Source of the DNA: Liolophura sinensis
Lineage: Eukaryota; Mollusca; Polyplacophora; Chitonida; Chitonidae
NCBI RefSeq assembly: GCF_032854445.1
Contig: NC_088298.1
Location: 14,001,504-14,065,503 of the forward strand
Direction: 5' to 3'
DNA length: 64,000 nucleotides
The position numbers and the translations under genes are program-made. Below, piece after piece: positions 53,346-64,000 of the stretch (the first letter of the stretch is position 1; each line of letters begins with the position of its first letter). The notes beneath the pieces were generated by a model. That model saw nothing but the letters and a program-made list of their open reading frames with translations. It was not told the DNA's origin and did not search any database.

Positions 53346-54029
53346 CGATTCAAATACTGACTTCACTCATTTCACTAAAACATTCCTTGCATTTTTCCAT
53401 CATAATTATAAAGTGTTTACTGCTTCTCTCTCAAAGTATCAGTCCTAATTTCGTATTTTACGTACTTTCCATTTTGCTGATGTTTATTTTCACGTCCAGA
53501 TATAATGCTATAAACGTCCTTATAACCATCTTAATTACAGTGTAAGAGCTATAAGTGATGTGTACACAGATCAGTCAATATTAGTGACTGGTGGTCATCA
53601 TTTAGAAAGAGGTTCATGTGACAGTCCAAATTATTACTGTGGATTTACATTTTCCAAGTACAATAGCAGAGTTTAAATCTCAAACAAGGGAAAAAGTAAT
53701 AAATAACAAAGCCTAGGAATCTCCAGGCAAATTTATAATGTCACACCAGCTTGATCCTCAAGGTGGAACTTTTTATCAGTGAATGCCACCTTTCATAAAA
53801 AATAAAGCAATAGTACTGTTAAGTGATCTTAGTACATGCATACTTATTTACTTATTTGGCTTGAGTCGCTTCAAGAACATTTCACTTTTACGACTGAGTA
53901 AAAAATACTCAGGCAATATTTGCTGCATAAAACCAGCGAAAATTTAACTAAAAAAACATTGTACATACTTAATATGTTTGAAAAACCTCTGCAGTATACT
54001 AAGACAAAGATTTATAATTCTTTAAACTT
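53346..54029. other. no gene recognised
   Basis: AT-rich DNA between the 41-bp array and a SINE. A trace of SINE tail (ttcaagaacatttcactttta) is seen near 53871-53892. Confidence 0.5.
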
Positions 54030-54208
54030 ACCAAGCCATAGTTGGGAAGGTCTTCCAGCAGCCTGCAGATGGTAGTGGGTTTCCCCTCAGGTTTTGACCA
54101 TTTTCCTCCCACCATAATGCTGGCCGCCAATATATTAGTGAAATATTCTTGAGTATGACGTAAAACACCAATCAAATAAATAAATAAATCAATAAATAAA
54201 TAAAAGTT
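54030..54208 (+). mobile_element. partial tRNA-derived SINE (3' half)
   Basis: gttgggaaggtcttccagca, caccataatgctggccgcca and gacgtaaaacaccaatcaaa followed by (AAAT)n. Confidence 0.9.
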
Positions 54209-54944
54209 TTTATTCAGCCACCCAGGTTACTACAGCACACCTGTAAAACTAGGTCAATCTCTGTAAGTTCACGAAGGTTATGGGCAGATATAGAGAACAA
54301 ACGCTGGTTCAGTTCAACTGGAGCAGCTCACATACCTGCAGACATGTATGTATACCACTGCACCCAAATGACCACAAATTTGCAACAGCTACATCATCAC
54401 ATCTAACATCCTGGTCGTCTTGCACTCATCTTTAGATGAATGGCTCATGTTAGAAGATGGGATGCCAAACATTTGACTGATAGACAGAAGAAAGTGTTGA
54501 GCTCCTTGTCGCAGCCAAAAATTTGATTTTCCTGGTTCTGATTACAGACACAAAACCTTCGAAACAAAATAAGAACCCGGAGGTGTGCATGATCACATTT
54601 ATGAATACTGGAACACTTAAAGAAGACTTTAAAACACACACAATTCATTTCTATTATACACCTTAAGCTCTTTTTATATCAGTGGATTGAAATGGGCATG
54701 AAAGACTGTAAATGCATGTGTTCCTTTCAGGATTCAGCCTTTTTTTTTCTTCTCAGCATATGTTATGAATTTTTATCATGAGTAATAAGCAATACCTGTC
54801 CACCATTATCAATCATACTTTTAATGTCCCTGTATCAATCTCAAAGTCTTCGCTCCCATCCCTCTCCCCACCCAGTGTTATACACTCCAATTACCACAAA
54901 GTCATCAGATGTAACCTGTGGAATCCAAGACAAAAGCCCCGTGG

Positions 54945-55022
54945 CAAGACGCCCCGCAGACAAAAACCCCAGCGGACAAAAACCCCAGCAGACAAATACT
55001 CAAGGGGACAAAACCCCAGTGG
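54945..55022. repeat. short ~15-bp tandem repeat
   Basis: Four to five imperfect copies of gcagacaaaaacccca. It produces an 80-codon open frame with Gln/Pro/Thr-rich repeats that I do not take as a gene. Confidence 0.7.
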
Positions 55023-55029
55023 TCTTAAT

Positions 55030-58000
55030 TAATGCACAAAACATACCTACACTGTCATGTACTCTTTTCTGACACATTGTTTCTCTACTTCAACCTGCAT
55101 ATATGCTGACCTTAACTTCAAATTTGAAATTTGCATTTACAACTATGAAATATTATAATGGGCATGATAATACTGAAATATAAAAGCCGTAGTTAAACGC
55201 TCAAACTTGCAGCAAAATCACACTGCAAATACATGTACATGTGTACAAAAACTTAAAAGTATGTTTAAGTCATATCTCATGATGACACATTAGACAACTT
55301 GGCCAGCAAGGTCCACCTTGGTTTCTTGCTTCACTCATTATTGTACACTCACCTTTGATTTATTTCAGCTAAGAATTCAAACAATTTCAGCTTCAACCTT
55401 TCAAGGCCTTAATATCAGAATAAGGAAGCAAAATCAAAATTGGCCTCAGCTTGATATACCTACCCAGGGTCACAGGACACCAGGTGTACATCATTAATTG
55501 ACTGATCTGTATATGTAATATATACACAGCCTTCACCCTGACACATTTCTCAACATAGTCTGGTATTCAAAAAGTAGGTCAGAGTCAAACCCATGTTTCA
55601 GGGTTTCTCTTGTAATGTGATATTGTCTGATGGACTGGGTGCATCAGGACAGTTAGGTGTGAGATTTTCTGTACACCTTTAATACATGGTGTAGAGTTCA
55701 AGCACTGTCCTGAAGTAAAGAAAGTTCATTTCTGCCTGGGAAAGTCAAAAAACATAAGTCAAAACTCCCAAAAAATAGTATGGGAACAGCCCCCAGTGTT
55801 TAACCCTGAATTTTTTTCTCGCGTACTTAGCGCTGGTTTGACGCTGTGGTACAGAAGAATTATTTCCCTTATAAAACATGATGCTGGTTTAAATAAATTT
55901 ATGTAGACCAACCGCAGAGGGTGGGTAAGAAGATGGGAAAGGGGGTGGGGGAGAGTGGTGGCTGTTAGGATTAGGGAAAATTATGACCTATTTCCCATGC
56001 ACCTTATGATTTAAAGTCAAAGACAAAGGCAGCAAATCCATGCTCTTTAATTTTTTAGTCCCTTGAGGTTTTGTTAACATTTGGAATGGGAGACAACTCT
56101 GCAAACTGTTGTATTTTGATGAAAGACATCTGTGACTGAAGATTTCCTGGAATTACTTTCTACACATCGATGTTGATGATTTCCTTTCATTTCCTTTCAT
56201 AAGTGTTTATCAGACCTGAAGACACTGAAAATGAATGGCCTAAGTTCTACTTGTAAACTGTGAAATGTTATATTTCAATGCATATCAATGTGGCATTTAG
56301 CTCTCACAAAACATTTAAATTATTACTAAATTATTAATTCTTTCTCCAAATTCTTTGTCATGGTGTCATCCTGGATCATAAAATGACATGGAAAACACAC
56401 ACAAATGTCTTATATCACAAGTCCAAAAAATCAGACAGCAACACCTAATAACACTCACCTATGACTGGAGGTTCAAATCCAAGTCTTTCCAGATGATTCA
56501 GTGGTATCAAAGTAAATTATTCTATAGTGAATATAAAAATGACTTCTTTTCTCCCATTTTAATTCTTTTACAATGGCAAATTTACATGCATGTTCCATAT
56601 TTCACCTGAAGTTCAGTACTTCTCACATGACACGTTTGGCTTGATTCTGAGAGATTCATCCACCTCGTAAGGCCAATTCAGAGTCGTGTGAAGTTGGATT
56701 AATTTTCTATCAGAAAATTGGCATCAAAAATACCATTTGACAGTGGTTGCTTAACAACACAAAATAAGAATCTGCGAGAAATATATCGATATAAAGATTA
56801 GACGTTGCTCCATCCTGTCTATGCGTCACCCAGTTATACCATGTACTGTATGATGCCATAATGTGCATGCAGCCTTGAAGGGCTACAGAATCTAAACATA
56901 CTCATATGTATAACTGCCTTACTGCAAGTATTGGTGATTAAGTCGATAAAATGCCAAAGTGTCTAAAACAGCCAAAGAACACGTAAATATACTACTTTTT
57001 TTTTTGTTCAAAGATTGCTGCATAAATCTTAGATGCAAGAGACATAACAATGCTCAGATAAATCCATAAAGAGCTATCTGCATGCAGTCTGTACAGACAG
57101 GTTCACATGGCGATTGTATCTATCAGGCACATTTCCTCACTTCAGCGGAGAGTGAACGTGGGGGGTGGGGATCAAGGACATGGGGACTCCTTTCACAGAT
57201 CACAAAGCTTGTATTGATCAACATTAGATACACCTGGCTCCTTTTAGGAGAAAAAGCTGTTATTACCTGAGATCATCCATGACAGATGAGTTATGTTCCA
57301 ACCAACAAAGACACAGGTACTGAAAATCCTCAGAAATACTCAGAAGCAGCTACCTGTGGAGCCTGGAGAAAAAATTAAATGCAGACTTACCTGAAAACAT
57401 ATCGGTATAAATCTAACCATATACAGGCAGATGAACACCCTTCACCTGTACGAGTATACAAATATATGTACATACCTGTTAATACAAGCCAGGAAGAAAG
57501 AATCCTACGCAGAGCTTTAGGTAGGCATGCCAGCGAGAGGCACGCGTAGTGAGTATACTGTTGGCCGCAGCAGTGTTACACAGAGTGTGTATGTTTTTCC
57601 CTGTACTGAACACGTGGTGACCCCAACTGTCAAATGAGCAGCCAGGGAGAGCCAGCCAGCCAGCCAGCCAACCAGGATGTAGCAGGATCAGCTGTACAGT
57701 TGGGGCTCTAGTTGGGTGGGTGGGTGACTGGCTGTCAGAGTTGTGGGCAGGCCAAACTCTCCTCAGCTTTTAATATGCATCATGATGTCAGCAGGCCTTT
57801 GGCTGATCTCAGTCCTTCTACCTTTAACTTCCTAATAAAGTGCAAGCGTATTGTATCTATTACCGGGGCCAAGTTAAGGAGCCTGGCCTGGGTGTTGGGG
57901 TGAGTGACCACATTTCACACCACTACTAAGTGCATGTATATATTGTATTTGCACCAGCAACATACACATGTAATGTAAACGCCCTAATAAATGCGCAAAA

Positions 58001-61000
58001 AGTCTTACTGCGGCGTGGACAATGTAATATAAGTTCTCCTCCATCACCATGCATCAATATTGGTCGGATCAGAGAATGTAAATATCCTAATAAACTGTAC
58101 ACGAGTCTTAATGACTAAATTGCTCTCTATTAATTGTGGTATACTTTCTTAATGACAGAAATAAGTGGCATTAATTGTCCTGCCAATGAGTTATGGGTGT
58201 GTGCTACAGCAAGCAAATATAAATCTTTTAATAATGTCGTGTTAACACATGTACTTGAACATGAACATTACAAATTCAAGTTTCAGAACAGCGTACTACG
58301 TCATACATTCATTTTTACGCTTACACGTGAAACCACACTGGACGCCAGTTTATGAACAAATGACATTATACTATGTTTTATTTAATTTTCAAATCATTGT
58401 AAGTTTTATAATTGACTATCATCTGCATCTTGCTTAAGGACAGGAATGGTATGGTTACATGCCTATTTTGTAGCAGTATTCAAGTTTACATAATACTACC
58501 CCACGAATATCAGCATTTTTCTTTTTCAACAATTGATACCCAAACCCGAGCAAGAACATAATTTAGAAGATTAATCAGTCTCCTAATAAATCAGTTCTCT
58601 AAATTAAATATATTTCACTCCATTGGAGAATGACATTACTGTTTCATAAAGCATTGCTCCATTGTTGTGATTAAGAAAGTCTCAAAATCTGACTATACAG
58701 GTACTGTCAAAGATTTAAAATACGGGTTTGAACCCTGTCTGTACTCAGAGGTGATGTAATAGTTGTACACATTTATATCATTTGACCCTCACCACCAAAG
58801 TAATCGGCTGGCTTCATCGCCAGATGCAAGTGCATACACCTATATATGTGAACTTATTAAACACCTGAGCTCCGGTAAACCAGTTTCCATCTCCAGTGCT
58901 TTGAAGTGCATGCAATGTGCCTGCTCTGACCCTCACCTAACGTGTATTTAAACCTCCCATTTTAGTGCCAATAATACATATAGATCAGTGAACTCTGATG
59001 AAACAAATAATCAAAAGGATGATCAACCCATCCAGGGAAATGAATTCACAGTCGATGCCAGGAATGCCCATGTCTATATAGTAATGTTCTCTGCATGATC
59101 ACCAAATGGACTATGGATATTTTTAGATTACGAACGAGCCAAGCGATGGAAACTGAAATACTCGCACCTTTATTTAATAAACTGGTAGATGTACAAAAAA
59201 ATTTCTCACAATCTGCTTGCGGCCCCACCGCCTTGTCAAAGTCAAACTGACTAAACCCAAGAACGTTTTTTTAAAAAAATTTAATTCAGATGACAGTCAA
59301 AATGGAAAGTATACATGCATAAAGTATAGGCCAATCAAGTTTTTTAACATTTCTAGCAGATATGATAGATCTGACCCCAATTTCATGGTGACACATGTCA
59401 CTTCTGAAAGGTGAAGAGCATTGCGCACGTAAACTACTGTGCGTAAGCACGGAGATCTACTTTCGATTTTGACAGAACTGTTTGCTTTAAATCTCGCATG
59501 TATGCTATAGCTTGATCAGGAATTTAGGCGTGCACTCATATCGGTATGCATATTCAGTACGCTCTGTTTTAATTTCAGAAGCGTCATCTAATTTTTATGC
59601 GCATGAAACATGAAACGAAAAGAACAGTAAATGAAAGCACGCCTCCAAACGTAATAAAATTTTTATTCAGTGCATAATCATAACATATAAATCCCCTCAA
59701 AACAATGAGGAGAACATCACGAAAGGAAGCTAATATTTGACCATATCATACGGTCTATTTCGCTAGGCCCACTGACACGTTGTGCTTAGGTGAAACTACT
59801 TCCTGCAATTTGTTCACATTTTTTCATGCCTCTATAATGGGTCTCTGGCGATTCTCACCAATAAATGCATAATAAAATGTACACTTTATCATGACAAATT
59901 CAGATGTCAAATTATACTCTTAGGTTCAAAAAATTTAGACATACATTTATATACATACATGTATACAGGTATAGAGGTATCCTAATAGCTTTGAGCGAAA
60001 GGTATTAAAAAGAAACCAGCACATGTGAAATATGATAAAATTAAATCAGACCAAACAATTGCAAGATTATTTCCTTGCCATAAAGGACAACCCTGGTGGA
60101 AGGAATAGCTTCCTTACTCAAAGTGAAAAACTTGCAGGTAGATCACCTGACATCAACAGGTGGAGCGATTAATTAGGGCAGTATGTGGGGGAGATCAATA
60201 TTACCATCAACTTAACAGTAAAACCTGTACCTGTATGACTAACTAACTTTGTTGTTGACACACAATACAGGTAAACACAAAGCTATGTGTGATGGTTAGT
60301 CATCTCATACAGGTCAAGGCATGGTCACATGTGGGGGAGGGGACAGCCTGGGTAGGCGAGGGGTGTAGTAGGTGGGGGAGCGGGGGAGATAGGGAAGGGA
60401 GATGACAGACTGGGTGGGTGAAGGTACATGCAGGGGGAATCTTCTTTATACTAAATTGTACAAATGTTTTTTGCCTTTCACAACAGAAGAGATTTAAACT
60501 CAAAACCACAATATTATGAAAGCTGCCTCCGATGCACTCTTCTATCACAAAAATGTGACTCAACCTACCGTATGTATGAAAACAACCTGTGCCTTTATGC
60601 ATGTCAGTCTGCCAGACATCGTTTAGCTCAAACCTGTCTACGATATTGCTGAATATTACTGCTAAGGTCACGTAAAGCCATATAATCATTCATCTAAACA
60701 TTCATTCAATCAAGTCCAAAAGCAAAAAGGATTTTCTTTTTTATTAAAGTGCAGAGGATTGTCAGAAATGAAGTTGCACTGATGGCAGCACATTGCATGT
60801 TTTAATGAGACATCACTGGTGAATCACTTCAATTACTGTATCCTGAAATGTCAGCACAGACAGGTGAACTGTACAGTAATTTCAGGTACAAGGATAGGTC
60901 ATACAGAACCTTGAGACTTACAGGAATCAAATAATACCTTCCATCTAATTTCTTTTGGCAAGCAGTTTGATTTCATTTTCATCTGATAGTGTAATGTACA

Positions 61001-62280
61001 TAAGTAGTCTGGAACCTTAGCTATTGATTCAGAACATTGATAGAATATTGATTTAGACATAGAATTTCACATACACATGTACAAGGATGAAAATGTCCCC
61101 ATATGTTATATACCTATAGATTTTAGGTCACTGCCTGTGATGTGTATAGCAAGAAAAGACAGAAAAAGTTAAAGTTTTCAGAGCTATATCTCAAAAACAA
61201 TTGTGATATCAACCCATCAAGGTGACACTGCGATAGTGCTCTAAGAAATCTTACAGAAATGTAATTCAAAATAATGCTTTCTGAGAGCTTTTAAGTTGTA
61301 TGAAAACTTAAATGTTTTTAAAAATCATAAATCATATTTTTTAACTGAAAACAACATGTATGCCTAAAAATTCATTTATTTTTTCAGATATTTTTAACAG
61401 TGTTGAAAGGCATTTGAATATTTGAAAACTATGGTGGGTTTATGAGCCATACTGACGGTATCTAGGAACTCTGATGTATATCACCTTTTTTCCTGATCTT
61501 TACCAGAAAGAAGGAATTTTTGGGAACATTATTTCAGCAATCTTTCACTCATGGGGAAAAAAAAGTTCGTGATTAGAGTCGAATAAACTTCCTGTGACAA
61601 CCGAGTTGCTAGCCTCTGATAGTGCGGTCCATAAAGCCCGCCTTAAAACTCAAATATTTGAGGGCTTTAACTCTTTCACCAAAAAAAAAAAATAAATAAA
61701 TAAATAAATGAAAGGACATTTATGCATAGATTTAAAGGGCCTATTTAGTGATCCTACATCCATTTTTAGAGGTCTTTTTCTTTAAATTAGTTGTTTTAAT
61801 ACAGCTTGATCAGCCCAAATGTAATCCAAAAATAAAATGGCTCCAGATATGGTCTTCCATGGTATTGCATCCATTATAATCTGTATCTACTTATAACTGG
61901 TCACAACTGGCTACGACTTTAACAGCCACTATGAGTTGATGGAATATATTTTATATATATTAAGTCCTAGAGTAACCTAGCTGGACCCAAGCTCTTTGTG
62001 GAAACAAATATTATGCGTGCATCGTCTCGTTCCATATGGTTTGCATTGTATCCTTGCAGGTAAGAAGCCCTGCATCTTGCAACATTCTGCAATTAATCCA
62101 GGTGACAATTCAATGCGTACATACCATAAGACCCATTCCATGAGCATGACATCCATTTCCAATAAGTTTAGTCAGTGCTAGATGTGACAAACCTAACTGA
62201 TTATAAATTTTTGTGACCTAATTGAAACTTTTGTTTTCTAAATCAGGACTAAGTTTCTGCTTTGACAAAGGCAGCCATGC
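55030..62280. other. 7 kb without a recognised gene
   Basis: AT-rich DNA. Landmarks are a (CCAG)n tract (57646-57668), a purine/pyrimidine-biased patch at 60330-60410 and an (AAAT)n at 61687-61708. No coding exon or RNA gene was recognised. 57490-57760 is less AT-rich and could hold an unseen 5' exon or promoter, with no direct support. Confidence 0.45.
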
Positions 62281-62284
62281 AATT

Positions 62285-62375
62285 TGGTTGGTGTTTTACG
62301 CCGTACTCAAGAATATTTCACTTTTACGACGACGGCCAGCATTATAGTGGGAGGAAACCCACGACCATCCGCAGG
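62285..62375 (-). mobile_element. partial tRNA-derived SINE (3' half)
   Basis: Reverse orientation: ggtgttttacgccgtactca, gcattatagtgggaggaaac, cacgaccatccgcaggta. The poly-A/TTTA end and the head are missing. Confidence 0.88.
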
Positions 62376-64000
62376 TAGTATTACCTAAAAATCAATTGTA
62401 TGGCGTACCACAAAAAGTGCTCCAATGGAGGCTACCAGGATTACAAACTAGTTGGATGTTTATGGTAATCAATAGGTACTAACCCAGATACCTGATTCTG
62501 AAAACCATACTAGCACACTCGATGTCCTGGTCACCCCTAATGCCCTGGAATTATACAAACCTCAACCATAACAGCGTACTCCACGTAGGTGTGGTGAAAA
62601 CTGCATGCAGCAGGTCCGTAAGATCACGCACGCATGGATAAGGCGTTTGTCTGTCATAGAACGAGAGTAAAGTTACAAAGGCCTCGGGTAAATATGCATC
62701 ATTCGCTTGAGCTGCTGATGAAGACAATTTGCATACGGTTTTATTTTATTTATTTGAATGGTCACTTCATGGATGAAGGCAATCATATTTGTGCATGTTG
62801 AATACCAATGTGTCAAGCTATACCGTCATTTACTATGTTGGTACGAGACTTCCCACTTCCCACTTCATGATCTACAGACTAGTTATGTAAACAAGGTAAA
62901 TAGCAGGTGGGGTTCAGCATAACAGGATATGCTATTTAATGCTGACAAAACATAAATTAACACAACTCAGATTCTAGGAAAATATTTACTCACAGTACAT
63001 GTAATTTTTGTTTCCTGGAACCTGTCTTTTTCAAAACATCTTATGTGCTTGTAATGTATCCATAAATGTACTTCATGTTTAATTCTTTTATGATGACAGT
63101 TAAGATTAACCAGCAGAATTATCGAATTATCAGCAGAAACCGTTCCAACTGTAACACTGCACAACTGATCCCAATTCCTCAACCATTTTATACATAAAAG
63201 GACAACTCTGAATTCAACTTTGGCACCAATTTGCATACAGTTGAAATCTGAACTGCATTGGCTTGATTTGCCGAACTCAGGGATTGACAAAAAGTGTAGT
63301 TGTATCAGTCTAGTCATGATATTGCTTTCAAAATTCCCCTATATAAACACCGTATAGAACTGTATGAAAAGGTGCAGCAAATGTGGTATACACACTTTCC
63401 ACTGTGAACCAGAAAAGCTTATTACCTGAAGTTAATACTGAGATAAGGCCAGCTGGAAAATCAGTTATTGTCTGGTGACCTAACCACTAGCTGCCTAACC
63501 AGAGGCATATGCATATGTATGTAGATAACCTAGAACTAAGAAAGCAAGACATGGTAGCCAAAAGGTTAACAGTGATTGTTACAAAAGTTTTTAATAAAGC
63601 AAAAAAGGCAATTGTAACATCATATTTAGACGTGTGCCAGATGTGGTTGGCTGCTTGCTCTCATATCGTAACAGTATTATGTGTAACATCTAAATGCATC
63701 TACATGTAAGTCCTGCTGCATATAGAAGTGCACACACAGCATGAAACAATCACTTATTGTACACTGTATCTGGTTGAGCAAATCAGCACAACCAACCTGT
63801 AACACATGACATGGATAAAACGCAACATATTACCTTCTGAACAAACACATCTCCTTCAGAACTGCTCTCATCACAGACACAGCACGTCACTCAGAATTTC
63901 ACTGCTTATGGAAGCCCACCCCTCCCCTTTATTTTGTCAGCAACTAACGCCGCAAATTTTTAAAAAGTTTATCACTAAGGACATGACCCTAAAGTCGAAC
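62376..64000. other. no gene recognised
   Basis: AT-rich DNA to the window edge. Open frames of 66-116 codons show no domain, repeat or splice support. Confidence 0.45.

Noticed and set aside
54778-55072. Two overlapping 82-84 codon plus frames
   Set aside because: Their open length comes largely from the 15-bp repeat at 54945-55022; no recognisable protein.
60300-60689. 129-codon minus frame with Pro/Ser/His-rich end
   Set aside because: The low-complexity end is a translated purine-rich patch, and the rest has no recognisable domain.

Overview
This is a eukaryotic, AT-rich, intron- and repeat-rich window. It probably comes from a mollusc or a close lophotrochozoan. The case rests on many copies of a tRNA-derived SINE family whose tail reads like known molluscan elements, on the motif AAGGGGAGAYAACT, and on a metazoan-style 24-exon gene. 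The species cannot be named from the sequence.

Minus strand, 2857-34078: a complete MSH4 gene (meiotic MutS homologue). I assembled 24 coding exons by hand. Every junction has a GT donor and an AG acceptor, all phases match, and the summed CDS is 2613 nt (870 aa plus stop). The start codon has an in-frame stop upstream. Two of the exons are only 13 nt long. The ATPase motifs are intact: Walker A GPNMSGKS is split across intron 17, Walker B is LIIMDE, and the TH switch is present. MSH4 is known to pair with MSH5 to stabilise crossover intermediates in meiosis.

The introns are unusual. At least six hold tandem arrays. In four places the duplicated sequence is the edge of an MSH4 exon with its splice site: exon 8 donor x3, exon 11 acceptor x2, exon 15 donor about x22, exon 20 donor about x24. 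A fifth duplication lies next to exon 1. In the exon 15 array, one substitution has made a new AG in most copies, so each copy looks like a 45-nt, frame-preserving candidate mini-exon. This is the most interesting signal in the window.

1-2345: a 76-bp satellite beyond the 3' end of MSH4, with a 760-bp higher-order period. 34.1-44.2 kb: no gene seen, two SINE traces and AT-rich DNA. 44233-46972 (minus): one large exon of a C2H2 zinc-finger regulator with four fingers, a CtBP-type PLDLR motif and a Ser/Asp/Glu-rich tail. Its frame is broken by one TGA and about four indels, so it is either a decaying copy or locally poor sequence. 47-64 kb: no gene recognised. It holds SINE fragments, a 41-bp satellite (52410-53345) and otherwise plain AT-rich DNA, possibly 5' intron or intergenic sequence of the zinc-finger gene.
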